Source: Govania unica (GTDB lineage Bacteria > Pseudomonadota > Alphaproteobacteria > Sphingomonadales > Govanellaceae). Taken from it: a DNA stretch of 64,000 nt. The stretch covers positions 186,001-250,000 of the forward strand of contig NZ_JANWOI010000003.1 in assembly GCF_027920805.1 (NCBI RefSeq). The letters are read 5' to 3'. A model generated the notes under the pieces. That model saw nothing but the letters and a program-made list of their open reading frames with translations, did no database searches and was not told the origin of the DNA. Positions 16,371-25,227 of this stretch are shown piece by piece (the first letter of the stretch is position 1; the number at the start of each line of letters is the position of its first letter). A program made the translations under genes and the position numbers.

Positions 16371-17375
16371 ATGTCGAAGTGGCAATATACCAAGGGTCTG
16401 CATGAAATCGGGAATGGCAATTACGCCTATCTTTTGCCGAACGGGTCCTGGGGCTGGAGCAACGCGGGGCTCATCATCGATGGCGATCAGTCGCTATTGG
16501 TCGATACGCTGTTCGATGAAAAACTGACTGCCGAGATGCTCGCGGTGATGAAGGACGCGACGGGCATTGGCGGCGGCGATGTGACGACGCTTGTGAACAC
16601 CCATGCGAATGGCGACCATACGTTCGGTAATCGTCTGGTGACCAACGCGGAAATCATCGCGTCCAAGGAAGGTAGCGAAGAGATGGACGAACTGCCGCCG
16701 CAGGCGGTGGCGGAGATGATGCGGAACGCGCCCAACATGGGCGAGGTCGGGGAATTTCTGATCGATATCTTCAAGGGTTTCGATTTCGAGGGTATCACGC
16801 TCAAAAAACCGACGCGGACGTTTCATGGCAAGCTCGATCTCAAGGTCGGCCATAAGGACGTGCATCTGATCGAGGTCGGCCCTGCACATACACGTGGCGA
16901 CACGCTGGTTTACGTGCCCGAGGACAAGGTGATCTATACCGGCGATATTCTGTTCATCGGTGGTACGCCTATCATCTGGGCCGGGCCTGTCGGCAACTGG
17001 ATCAAGGCCTGTGAATATATGCTGACGCTTGATGTGGATGTGGTGGTGCCGGGCCATGGTCCGATCACCGATAAGGCGGGCGTGCGGCAGGTGCGCGATT
17101 ACCTGAGCTTCGTGCATGATGAGGCGCGTAAGCGGTTCGATGCCGGAATGAGTTTCGAGGATGCGGCGTTTGACATCGCGCTCGGCGAGTTTGGCAAGTG
17201 GACGGATACCGAACGGCTCGTCGTCAATATCTATTCACTTTATAAGGAATTCCGCGGCGTCGAGGAACATCCCGATTACATGGCGCTCTTTGGCATCATG
17301 TCGCGTTTCCGCCGCCGCGAACGGATGACATGCGAAAAGCACGATCATGCCGGTTGCGCGCACGATCACTCGTAA
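16371..17375 (+). CDS. MBL-fold metallo-hydrolase with HxNxDH metal motif
   Basis: A 334-residue metallo-beta-lactamase-fold protein. Instead of HxHxDH it reads NTHANGDHTFGN, with Asn in place of the second His, then GPAHTRGDTLVY, YTGDILFIGG and VPGHGP for the other metal ligands. This variant recurs in a subfamily of uncharacterised hydrolases. The C-terminus is His-rich (CEKHDHAGCAHDHS), perhaps binding extra metal. AAGGAG precedes the ATG by seven bases. It closes the TonB-FAH-ligase run and may hydrolyse an ester, lactone or CoA intermediate. It overlaps the convergent nadC gene by ten bases. Confidence 0.88.
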   Translation: MSKWQYTKGLHEIGNGNYAYLLPNGSWGWSNAGLIIDGDQSLLVDTLFDEKLTAEMLAVMKDATGIGGGDVTTLVNTHANGDHTFGNRLVTNAEIIASKEGSEEMDELPPQAVAEMMRNAPNMGEVGEFLIDIFKGFDFEGITLKKPTRTFHGKLDLKVGHKDVHLIEVGPAHTRGDTLVYVPEDKVIYTGDILFIGGTPIIWAGPVGNWIKACEYMLTLDVDVVVPGHGPITDKAGVRQVRDYLSFVHDEARKRFDAGMSFEDAAFDIALGEFGKWTDTERLVVNIYSLYKEFRGVEEHPDYMALFGIMSRFRRRERMTCEKHDHAGCAHDHS

Positions 17376-18214
17376 TCGAGGCCAATATCCACCGCCGGGG
17401 CGGATTGGGTGATGCGGCCGACGGAAATATAATCGACGCCCGTCTCCGCAATCCCCCCGATGGTGTCAAGATTGACGCCGCCTGACGCTTCAAGCGGAAT
17501 GCGGCCGCCGACCATGGCGACGGCCTGGCGCAGCAGGTCGTTTGACATATTATCCAGCAGCAAGCGGTCGGCTCCGGCGGCCAGCGCGTCCTTCACCTGA
17601 GCGAGGGTATCGCATTCGACGGCGATGCCGAACTGGCTTGCCTGCGTATCATGGGCGCGGGCGGCCTTGATGGCGGCGTCGACGCTGCCCACGGCGGCGA
17701 TGTGATTGTCCTTGATCAGTACGCCGTCATCCAGCCGCATGCGGTGATTATATCCACCGCCCATGGTGACAGCATATTTCGCCAGCACGCGCAGACCGGG
17801 AATGGTTTTCCGGGTATCGAGCAGTCGCGCCTTGGTATGGGCGATGCGGTCGGCATAGCTTTGCGTGAGCGTAGCGATGCCTGACAGATGCTGGATCATA
17901 TTAAGGGCCGAACGTTCGGCGGTCAGAAGCGCGCGGGCGTTGCCTTCGATCCGGGCGATGCAGGCGCCAGCGGCCAGACGGTCGCCGTCTTGCGTGAGGG
18001 CGTCGAAACGGCAGTCGGGATCGCAGCTGCGGAACACCGCCTCGGCAATGGGCATGCCGGCCAGGGTCAGCGGGTCGCGGGCATTGATGACAGCGCGGAG
18101 CCGGGCATCGGCCGGGATGGTGGCGGCGCTTGTGAGATCGCCCGTGCCCACATCCTCGCTCAGCATCAGGCTGACGATGCGGGTGATTTCTTTCGGGTCG
18201 AGCGTGTTCTGCAT
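17366..18214 (-). CDS. nadC: Nicotinate-nucleotide pyrophosphorylase (quinolinate phosphoribosyltransferase)
   Basis: NadC joins quinolinate and PRPP to give nicotinate mononucleotide in de novo NAD synthesis. The 282-residue protein carries EDVGTGDLTS near the start, DTRKTIPGLRVLAKYAV, GGGYNHRMRLDDGVLIKDNH, and SGGVNLDTI/DYISVGRIT at the C-terminus. AGGAGG is eight bases before the ATG. nadB and nadA are not in the window. The downstream NAD kinase neighbour on the same strand makes a small NAD-related group. Confidence 0.97.
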   Translation of the reverse strand: MQNTLDPKEITRIVSLMLSEDVGTGDLTSAATIPADARLRAVINARDPLTLAGMPIAEAVFRSCDPDCRFDALTQDGDRLAAGACIARIEGNARALLTAERSALNMIQHLSGIATLTQSYADRIAHTKARLLDTRKTIPGLRVLAKYAVTMGGGYNHRMRLDDGVLIKDNHIAAVGSVDAAIKAARAHDTQASQFGIAVECDTLAQVKDALAAGADRLLLDNMSNDLLRQAVAMVGGRIPLEASGGVNLDTIGGIAETGVDYISVGRITQSAPAVDIGLDYE

Positions 18215-18283
18215 GACGATGTCCTCCTCGGCTCCGCCAGAGCAATAGGAGATCGGCGGAGGCTGGTCAATATTCTGTCCGGG

Positions 18284-19054
18284 TCAGGACTCTTCGAATT
18301 GTTCGCGCAGGATGCGTTCGCTCAGGGTCTGGTCGGCTTCGAACATCAGTTGCAGCGGTACATTGCGGTTTTCACGGATATAGACCTCGCGCACGTCGCG
18401 CACTTCGATCATGTCGGCGACGGCGCTGACCGGGCGATGATCGTAATTGAGGATTTCAATGCGCACTTCGGCCTGATGCGACAACAGCGCCCCGCGCCAG
18501 CGCCGGGGGCGAAAGGCACTGATGGGAGTAAGCGCCAGCACATCGGCGCCAAGGGGAATGATCGGGCCATGGGCCGACAGGTTATAGGCCGTGCTGCCTG
18601 CGGGGGTGGCCAGAATAACGCCGTCGCAGACCAGTTCCTCGATCCGTACCTTGCCATCGACGGAAATGCGCAGGCGCGCGGTCTGCCGGGTTTCGCGCAG
18701 CACATAGACATCATTGATGGCGAGCGCCTCGGTCACTTTGCCATCGCCGGTCACCGCGCGCATATGCAGCGGATAGAGGGTGAAGGTCTCGGCACTGCGG
18801 ATGCGGTTCAGCAGGTCGTCTTCGGTATAGCGGTTCATGAGGAAGCCGACGGTGCCCCGGTTCATGCCATAGATCGGCACCCGCAGATCCATGACCTCAT
18901 GGAGGGCATGCAGCATGAATCCGTCGCCACCCAGCGCCACGATGACATCGGCTTCCTTGACAGGAACAGTCTCATAAAGCCGCGAAAGGGCCTGGAACGC
19001 GTCCTGAGCATCGGGAGAGCGACCGGCGATAATGGCTATGCGGGGGGCGTCCAT
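18284..19054 (-). CDS. nadK: NAD kinase
   Basis: NadK phosphorylates NAD to NADP. From the ATG with AGGAG five bases upstream the protein is 256 residues, the compact alphaproteobacterial size. The catalytic GGDG motif is in [17 protein letters not shown], followed by [13 protein letters not shown] and the conserved NDVYVLRE and [16 protein letters not shown]. An in-frame start 21 codons farther upstream has no ribosome site. nadC lies downstream and moaA upstream on the same strand. Confidence 0.96.
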   Translation of the reverse strand: MDAPRIAIIAGRSPDAQDAFQALSRLYETVPVKEADVIVALGGDGFMLHALHEVMDLRVPIYGMNRGTVGFLMNRYTEDDLLNRIRSAETFTLYPLHMRAVTGDGKVTEALAINDVYVLRETRQTARLRISVDGKVRIEELVCDGVILATPAGSTAYNLSAHGPIIPLGADVLALTPISAFRPRRWRGALLSHQAEVRIEILNYDHRPVSAVADMIEVRDVREVYIRENRNVPLQLMFEADQTLSERILREQFEES

Positions 19055-19131
19055 GACACTCCTGAGCAGAATATAACAAAACTGTGTGGGATGATGGCAA
19101 AGCCGGGGCAGCCGCACAAGGACTATGACGC

Positions 19132-20139
19132 TCAGCCGCCAGTGACGCTCATATGGCGGGGGACGGCCGGGCTTTTGGTGCGGCGATCAATGATGAAGTC
19201 ATGGCCCTTAGGTTTGCGCAGGATGGCAGCGTCGATGGCGGCTTGCAGTTGGTTGTCGTCGGTGCCCGCGCGCAAGGGAGTGCGGAGATCGGCGGCGTCT
19301 TCCTGTCCAAGGCACATGAACAGAGTGCCGGTGCAGGTCAGCCGCACCCGGTTGCAGCTTTCGCAGAAATTATGGCTCAGCGGCGTGATGAAGCCAAGCC
19401 GCCGCCCGCTTTCGCGCACCGTCACATAGCGAGCCGGGCCGCCGGTCTGATAATCGCTGTCATCCAGGGTCCAGCGTTGCGCGAGGTCTGCCCGCAACAG
19501 CGACAGCGGCAGGTAATGCTCGGTGCGGTCGGCGCCGATATCGCCCATGGGCATGGTTTCGATGAAGGTGAGGTCAAAGCCCTCGGCTCCGCACCAGGCG
19601 ATCAACTGGTCATATTCGTCGTCGTTGACGCCGCGCAAAGCCACGGTGTTGATCTTGACCTGAAGCCCTGCCGCTTTGGCGGCGGCAAGGCCCTTCAGCA
19701 CGGCGTCAAGCTCGCCCCAGCGAGTGATGCGGCGGAATTTTTCAGGGTCGAGGCTGTCGAGCGAAACATTGATCCGACGCACGCCGATGGCCGCGAGGTC
19801 AGCGGCAAAACGCGGCAGCTGGCTGCCATTGGTGGTCAGGGTCAGTTCTTCGAGAGCGCCGCTGTCAAGATGGCGGCTGAGACCGCGAAACAGCGACATC
19901 ACATTGCGCCGCACCAGGGGTTCGCCACCGGTGATCCGCAGCTTGCGCACGCCGCGGGCGATGAAGGCGCCGCACAGCCGCTCAAGCTCCTCAAGCGTTA
20001 GGAGGTCGTGCTTTGGTAAAAAGGTCATGTCTTCCGCCATGCAATATACGCAGCGGAAATCACAACGATCGGTTACGGACACTCGCAAATAGGTGATGTG
20101 CCGGTTGAACGGATCAATAAGCGGATCAAGACTGTTCAT
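19132..20139 (-). CDS. moaA: GTP 3',8-cyclase, molybdenum cofactor biosynthesis
   Basis: MoaA is a radical-SAM enzyme that rearranges GTP in the first step of molybdenum cofactor synthesis. Both iron-sulfur clusters are readable: the N-terminal CDFRCVYC for SAM and the C-terminal C-x2-C-x13-C ([18 protein letters not shown]). The protein is 335 residues and ends in the Gly-Gly tail needed for activity in known MoaA proteins. [11 protein letters not shown] and [14 protein letters not shown] are further family marks. No other moa gene is in the window. Confidence 0.97.
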   Translation of the reverse strand: MNSLDPLIDPFNRHITYLRVSVTDRCDFRCVYCMAEDMTFLPKHDLLTLEELERLCGAFIARGVRKLRITGGEPLVRRNVMSLFRGLSRHLDSGALEELTLTTNGSQLPRFAADLAAIGVRRINVSLDSLDPEKFRRITRWGELDAVLKGLAAAKAAGLQVKINTVALRGVNDDEYDQLIAWCGAEGFDLTFIETMPMGDIGADRTEHYLPLSLLRADLAQRWTLDDSDYQTGGPARYVTVRESGRRLGFITPLSHNFCESCNRVRLTCTGTLFMCLGQEDAADLRTPLRAGTDDNQLQAAIDAAILRKPKGHDFIIDRRTKSPAVPRHMSVTGG

Positions 20140-20183
20140 GATCCAGTTATAGCACTTCTTTTCCGTAAGGGGAGGGGGAGGGG

Positions 20184-21386
20184 TCAGAAAATAGGGGAGC
20201 GGCTGGCGTCAGCGGCCCAGCAATGGATGGTGATCTCCGCCTTACGCTTATCCATTTTTTCATAGATGGCATAGGCGAGTTCGCGTTCCTGGGCAGAGAT
20301 TTCGGGCGAAAGGCCCTGCGCCCGGCGGACCAGCCCATAAAGCGTCAGCAACACACTGCGATCGATGCCGACCGCCCGGCAGGCGACGATCAGTCCATCC
20401 AGCTCGCGGGTTTTCTGGATGCTGCGGAAAATCGAGACCGGAATATTGAGAAGCCGGGCAAAAGCGTGCTCGAACAGGTCATATTGGTTCTGGTTCAAGC
20501 TTTTAAGCAGGAAGGCCGGGGACAATTGCCCCCCTCTGTGAAGTTTTTCAATCAGGCAGGCGGCGGTCGATCTTTCCGGCTGGCCTTCGGGCTGGTCATC
20601 ATCCAGAAGGCTTTCCACGGCGTCGTCCAGGGCTATGTCCAGGCTGACCTGAGGCAGGGAGAACTTGGTGTTGATCAGTTCCTTCAGGTCGAGGGACAGC
20701 AGCAGATAAAGTCTGTTCAGGCAGGCTTTCGGGATATCCGACCGCTGCACCAGCGGGGCATGGAGGCTTGCATCCTGCTGGGCGTGGATCAGGATTTCCT
20801 GATAGTCCGAAGGTGTAAGTTTGGCCGTCATATTGTGAAGGAGAGTACGGATCACGGTCCGCTCCCCAGTTCCCACCAAAGCGGAGGAGACCCGGGGTGA
20901 CAGATTGCGCCGCGCCGCCACGCAAAGCTGATGAGCAGCCGCCTTGGTCCGGATGATATCGATGAGGTGCTCGTCGTCGAGCACGGCGCTGAAGGTCAGC
21001 ACCGACCGCGCCACTTCGATGCGGTCATTGGCGAGCATCAGGATCAGGTCCACGGGGGCTTTCGGATCGCCCGCCAGGCGCTCCGCAACAGCCATGCGCA
21101 GGGACATTTCAACATCCTGGATCAAATAGCGCAGGATGTCGGTGGTCAGAGTGCGTTCGGTCGCGGTCAGGGCATGATCAGGCTGTTCAAGCAGGCTCAC
21201 CATATGCAGATAGAGCTCGTTGCATCCGGTCGATTTGTCGAACACGTCTTCCGTTCGAGCCTGCCGGGCAAGAGTTTGCAGCTTCTCGTGTATGGACAGC
21301 ATGTCTGAGTACACTTTCTGCGTGACCGAGGTTGCCTCTGAGGGAGCAGGTCCGGCACTTGGAGTTAGAATAAGATGGCAATGCAT
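20184..21386 (-). CDS. DUF2336 protein
   Basis: A 400-residue soluble protein made largely of helical repeats that fit the alphaproteobacterial DUF2336 family, whose function is unknown. Repeated blocks such as [40 protein letters not shown] and [20 protein letters not shown] look HEAT-like. The start is uncertain: an ATG 28 codons downstream (21302) is also possible, and neither has a strong ribosome site. It lies 44 bases upstream of moaA on the same strand, and its other flank is a 130-base AT-rich gap opposite the MarR gene. Confidence 0.7.
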   Translation of the reverse strand: MHCHLILTPSAGPAPSEATSVTQKVYSDMLSIHEKLQTLARQARTEDVFDKSTGCNELYLHMVSLLEQPDHALTATERTLTTDILRYLIQDVEMSLRMAVAERLAGDPKAPVDLILMLANDRIEVARSVLTFSAVLDDEHLIDIIRTKAAAHQLCVAARRNLSPRVSSALVGTGERTVIRTLLHNMTAKLTPSDYQEILIHAQQDASLHAPLVQRSDIPKACLNRLYLLLSLDLKELINTKFSLPQVSLDIALDDAVESLLDDDQPEGQPERSTAACLIEKLHRGGQLSPAFLLKSLNQNQYDLFEHAFARLLNIPVSIFRSIQKTRELDGLIVACRAVGIDRSVLLTLYGLVRRAQGLSPEISAQERELAYAIYEKMDKRKAEITIHCWAADASRSPIF

Positions 21387-21494
21387 AACAACGTATTAAA
21401 GCCTACGGCAGGACAATTGAGGGCTCAATAGTTAAAATTGAAACTTAAAATTTAAATCATTTCACAAATCGGCGCGACTGTGATCGTCACGCAA

Positions 21495-21517
21495 TAGTAA
21501 GCTTGCTTATAGTAAGC
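21495..21517. promoter_or_regulatory. Candidate MarR operator
   Basis: Two interleaved symmetric elements are visible: TAGTAAGC followed by TTGCTTAT, and the perfect GCTTA-TAG-TAAGC at 21505-21517. The motif TAGTAAGC occurs twice 14 bases apart. It lies immediately before the MarR gene in the divergent gap, where MarR-type autorepressors bind. Because the site is so close to the first ATG at 21519, it argues for a later translation start. Confidence 0.45.
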
Positions 21518-21548
21518 CATGTTATTATATCTCTGTGGAATGCAGCCA

Positions 21549-22016
21549 ATGACCGGATGGGGAATGACCTCGGAAACCACTGAAAATAATTTCGGTTTTC
21601 TATTTGCCGATACCGCGCGACTGATGCGCAAGCAGTTTGCTCAACGTGCCCGTAACGTCAATCTGACTGGCGCGCAATGGCGCGTGTTGGCGTATCTTTC
21701 GCGCATGCCGGGTGTGAAGCAGGCGACCCTCGCGGATTTGCTGGAGGTCGAGCCGATCACTCTGACCCGTCTTCTCGACCGCATGGAAGCGACGGGGTTG
21801 GTGCGGCGGGACATTGATCCCCATGACCGCCGGGTGCGCAATATCTATGCCACGGAAAAAGCGACTCCCCTGATGGAAGAATTGCGGGCAATAAGTCTGC
21901 GCTTTCAGGCCGATATTTTCGACGGCATTCCGGAGGCGGAGCTTCAGGCGGCCATGGCCACCATTGCCCGCATTCGCACGAAAATGCTGGACGTCAGCAC
22001 TGATTGTGATCCTTGA
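21549..22016 (+). CDS. MarR-family regulator of the EmrAB-type efflux operon
   Basis: A winged-helix regulator of about 155 residues: RNVNLTGAQWRVLAYLSR, LADLLEVEPITLTRLLDRME for the recognition helix, and the wing DPHDRRVRNIYAT. Starts at 21519, 21549 and 21564 are all in frame; I use 21549 because the first lies against the putative operator and GGAA precedes the second. It is followed 53 bases later by emrA-like and emrB-like genes, the usual MarR/EmrR arrangement in which a drug or phenolic acid relieves repression. Confidence 0.9.
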   Translation: MTGWGMTSETTENNFGFLFADTARLMRKQFAQRARNVNLTGAQWRVLAYLSRMPGVKQATLADLLEVEPITLTRLLDRMEATGLVRRDIDPHDRRVRNIYATEKATPLMEELRAISLRFQADIFDGIPEAELQAAMATIARIRTKMLDVSTDCDP

Positions 22017-22069
22017 AATTCTGCTGTTGCCTGATCGTCTCTACAAACATGAACATTGAGTGAAGTGTT

Positions 22070-23182
22070 ATGGCACCGTCCGAACTCGATCTGCCGCCCG
22101 AGAGCGCGGCCCCGACCAGCCGCTCGCGCCGTCTCCGGATGGCCCTTTTTCTATCCGTCCCGGTCTGTCTTGTGCTTGGGGGGATTTACATGTGGCTGAC
22201 GGGCGGGCGTTATATCTCGACCGAAAATGCTTATGTGAAACGTGACATGGTCTCTGTGAGCGCCGATGTTTCGGGCAAGGTGACGGCTGTCGGCGTGAAG
22301 GAAAATCAGCGGGTGCAGGCCGGGCAGGTGCTGTTCACCATCGATGACGAGCCCTATCGCATCAAGCTGGCCGAAGCCGAGGCGGAACTTGCCAATGAAC
22401 GGCTCAAGGTTGAACAGATGCGCGCCTCCTACCGCGAGCATCAGGCCGCTGTGGTGAACGCTCAGCAGAATGTGCGCTACCAGCAGACGGAATTCGAACG
22501 CCGCCGCAAGTTGCGGGTGAGCGGGTATGCCGCCGAAGCTGACTATGACAAGGCCTTTCGGGCGCTTGAGAGCGCGCGGCAAAGTCTTGCCACGGAACAG
22601 CAGGGACTGCAAAGCGCCTTGGCGGCGTTGGGCGGCCATCCTGATGTGAATATCGAGCGTCACCCCCAGGTTCTGCAAGCAAAAGCCAAGCGCGACAGTG
22701 CTCAGCTCAATCTTGCGCGCACCGCCGTCAGGGCACCAATCACCGGCACCATCAGTCAATCCAACAAGATCATTCCCGGTCACTATATGATCGCGGGCGC
22801 CCCCGCTCTCAGTCTCGTGCAGCGCGAAAATTCATGGGTTGAGGCCAATTTCAAGGAAACGGACCTCACCCATATGGTGGTCGGGCAGTCGGCAACCATT
22901 CATTTCGATGTCTTCCCGGGGCGCGAATTCAAAGCGCGGGTGCTGAGCATCGGCGCTGCCACCGGATCGGAGTTTTCCTTGCTGCCGCCTCAGAATGCGA
23001 GCGGCAACTGGGTCAAGGTGGTGCAGCGCATCCCCGTGCGGTTGCATGTGGAAGACCAGAACGCTGACGATATCCTGCAGGCGGGCTTAAGCGCCAAAGT
23101 CACGGTGGATACCGGCTATTCCCGTTTTTCGGATGCGACCGCTGCACCGCGGGCCGCAGACAGCGACAAGTTGAAAAACTGA
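22070..23182 (+). CDS. emrA: HlyD/EmrA-family membrane fusion protein
   Basis: A 370-residue periplasmic adaptor. One membrane helix lies near residues 24-46 (LFLSVPVCLVLGGIYMWL), then the first half of the lipoyl/barrel part (ENAYVKRDMVSVSADVSGKV), a coiled coil at about residues 95-190 with many Ala/Gln/Glu, and the second half (LNLARTAVRAPITGTISQSN, VEANFKETDLTHMVVGQSA). It should link the inner-membrane pump encoded next to an outer-membrane channel that is not in the window. It is ten bases from emrB. Confidence 0.93.
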   Translation: MAPSELDLPPESAAPTSRSRRLRMALFLSVPVCLVLGGIYMWLTGGRYISTENAYVKRDMVSVSADVSGKVTAVGVKENQRVQAGQVLFTIDDEPYRIKLAEAEAELANERLKVEQMRASYREHQAAVVNAQQNVRYQQTEFERRRKLRVSGYAAEADYDKAFRALESARQSLATEQQGLQSALAALGGHPDVNIERHPQVLQAKAKRDSAQLNLARTAVRAPITGTISQSNKIIPGHYMIAGAPALSLVQRENSWVEANFKETDLTHMVVGQSATIHFDVFPGREFKARVLSIGAATGSEFSLLPPQNASGNWVKVVQRIPVRLHVEDQNADDILQAGLSAKVTVDTGYSRFSDATAAPRAADSDKLKN

Positions 23183-23192
23183 GGGCCGCTTC

Positions 23193-24749
23193 ATGTCGTC
23201 GCCTGCTGCCACAGAGTCTGCTGTGCCTGACGTGCCCTATCGCGGCATGATCACCCTTGTCATCATGGCGGCGACGGTGATGCAGGTGCTTGACAGCACC
23301 ATTGCCAATATTGCTTTGCCGCATATGCAGGGCGCGCTTGGCGCGGCGCAGGATACGATCACCTGGGTGCTGACGTCCTATATCGTCGCCTCGGCGGTGG
23401 TGGTGCCGATGACCGGCTGGCTGACCAACCGCCTTGGCCGCAAGGGATTGATGCTGATTTCCGTCGGCGGCTTCACCATTGCCTCGATGCTGTGCGGGAT
23501 CGCGAGTGGTCTGGGCGAGATGGTCCTTTACCGTATTCTGCAGGGAATCTGCGGGGCCTGCATCGTCCCGCTCGGTCAGACCATCATGCTGGATATTAAT
23601 CCGCCGGACCGGCAGGGGCGTGCCATGGCGCTGTGGGGGGCGGGGGTTATGGTGGGGCCGATCATGGGCCCGACGCTCGGCGGCTGGATCACCGAGGCTT
23701 ATAACTGGCGCTGGGTGTTTTACATCAATCTGCCCATTGGCATTCTGACATTTCTGGGCGTGCTCACCTTCATGCCGAACAGTCGGGGGGAACGCAGTTC
23801 TCTTAATTTTCCGGGGTTCGCCATGCTGGCGATAGCTGTCGGGGCCTTTCAGCTCATGCTCGATCGCGGGGAGCATCTTGACTGGTTTGCATCGACGGAA
23901 GTCCTGATCGAGGCGGCGGTCGCGGCAGGTTGTTTCTGGATGTTCGTCAATCATGTGTTATTTGCCAAGTCGCCCTTTTTGTCGCCGGAGATTTTCCGCG
24001 ATCGCAATTATTCCGTCAGTCTGCTGTTCACCTTTGTCTCCGGTGTGATGATGCTGGCGGCGGCCGTGCTGTTGCCGCCTTTGCTGCAAAGTCTGATGGG
24101 GTATCCGACCATGACGGCGGGGCTGGTCATGGCGCCGCGCGGCATTGGCACCATGCTGATCATGCTGCTTTTGGGGCGGATTCTGGATCGCGTCGATGTG
24201 CGCTGGGGGGTGCTTGGTTCGGCGCTGCTGATTTCCTGGTCGCTTTATGACATGACCAAATTCTCCCTCGGCATGGATGAATGGCCGGTGGTGTTTTCCG
24301 GCTTCATACAGGGCCTTGGGATCGGCATGTTGTTTCTGTGCATGACCAAGCTCGCCTTCGCCACGCTGCCGGCGCAATACCGGGCCGAAGCGACGGGGCT
24401 TTACAGTCTGGTGCGCAATCTAGGCACCAGTGTCGGGGTGACCCTGGTGTCGACCATGCTGGCCCAGAATATTCAGCGCAACCACGCCATGCTCGGGGAG
24501 CATATTTCTCCCTTTGCCTATAATTTCGATCCGTCCTGGGCGCAGTTTCTGTCGGTCTCGGGAGGAGCGTCGGTGATCGCCATGGTGAATGCGGAAATCA
24601 CCCGGCAGGCAACGCTGATCGCCATCCTCGATGATTTCAAGCTGCTGATGTATGTGACCTTGGCGACGATCCCGTTCATTCTTTTTCTGCGCCGGCCGCC
24701 GCGTGTCGCGGCAGGCCAAAAGGCCGAGGATCACGTGGCCCTGGACTGA
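23193..24749 (+). CDS. emrB: DHA2-family MFS multidrug exporter, EmrB type
   Basis: A 518-residue transporter with 14 expected helices. Family motifs include VLDSTIANIALPHMQGALGA in helix 1, the motif A loop TNRLGRKGLMLIS, and motif C GAGVMVGPIMGPTLGGWI, which marks antiporters. EmrB proteins use the proton gradient to expel hydrophobic uncouplers, phenolics or antibiotics. It is preceded by its adaptor and a MarR regulator in one transcript. GAGGG is eight bases before the ATG. Confidence 0.94.
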   Translation: MSSPAATESAVPDVPYRGMITLVIMAATVMQVLDSTIANIALPHMQGALGAAQDTITWVLTSYIVASAVVVPMTGWLTNRLGRKGLMLISVGGFTIASMLCGIASGLGEMVLYRILQGICGACIVPLGQTIMLDINPPDRQGRAMALWGAGVMVGPIMGPTLGGWITEAYNWRWVFYINLPIGILTFLGVLTFMPNSRGERSSLNFPGFAMLAIAVGAFQLMLDRGEHLDWFASTEVLIEAAVAAGCFWMFVNHVLFAKSPFLSPEIFRDRNYSVSLLFTFVSGVMMLAAAVLLPPLLQSLMGYPTMTAGLVMAPRGIGTMLIMLLLGRILDRVDVRWGVLGSALLISWSLYDMTKFSLGMDEWPVVFSGFIQGLGIGMLFLCMTKLAFATLPAQYRAEATGLYSLVRNLGTSVGVTLVSTMLAQNIQRNHAMLGEHISPFAYNFDPSWAQFLSVSGGASVIAMVNAEITRQATLIAILDDFKLLMYVTLATIPFILFLRRPPRVAAGQKAEDHVALD

Positions 24750-24753
24750 CGCC

Positions 24754-25002
24754 TTACGAGATGCTGTCGAGCAATTTGCCCAGCATGTCGTTGGTGGTGT
24801 TCAACACCGTAGCATTGGCTTTATAAGACTGAGCCGCAATCGACAAATCGATGATCGCGGTGATCTCCGACGTTGTGCCGTCTTTATCAGAGGGTGCGTT
24901 TTGTGCTTCCGCAGGCGCACGCACGATGGCGGCGGCGGCTGTCCTCGCCTGATCACTCGCGCGGGTCATGCCGGCAATTGATGTTTGAATGGCAGAGATC
25001 AT
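24754..25002 (-). CDS. Stand-alone flagellar rod/hook C-terminal-domain protein
   Basis: An 82-residue protein whose second half, EITAIIDLSIAAQSYKANAT followed by VLNTTNDMLGKLLDSI, matches the C-terminal helix shared by FlgB/FlgC/FlgE/FlgG rod and hook proteins, the part that builds the inner coiled-coil core. The N-terminal half has no rod motif. I start at the ATG with GAGGA upstream; the open frame extends farther but without a ribosome site. No other axial flagellar gene is adjacent. The gene is divergent from a GGDEF-EAL protein. Confidence 0.65.
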   Translation of the reverse strand: MISAIQTSIAGMTRASDQARTAAAAIVRAPAEAQNAPSDKDGTTSEITAIIDLSIAAQSYKANATVLNTTNDMLGKLLDSIS

Positions 25003-25227
25003 CTCATGTCCTCGCGGGTTGTCCTGACGCTTATCCTGACGCCAAATAGTTAATTCATGATTGTAAAAATTAACAATTAATTTTGTTGCCGACAGCTTTA
25101 TTCGTTGTGCAACGGGCAGTGGACAGAAAATAAAAAGAGGCGCAGAGTGACGTCGATTGCAGCTGTATTTTGCGGTTGAAGCTCTAACAGGCTGCATTTG
25201 TTTATATTTTTCGATAAAGGACTGAGA

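Noticed and set aside
17888-19429. 513-codon open frame on the plus strand
   Set aside because: It lies antisense across nadC, nadK and moaA, all of which are secure; no motif or ribosome site supports it.
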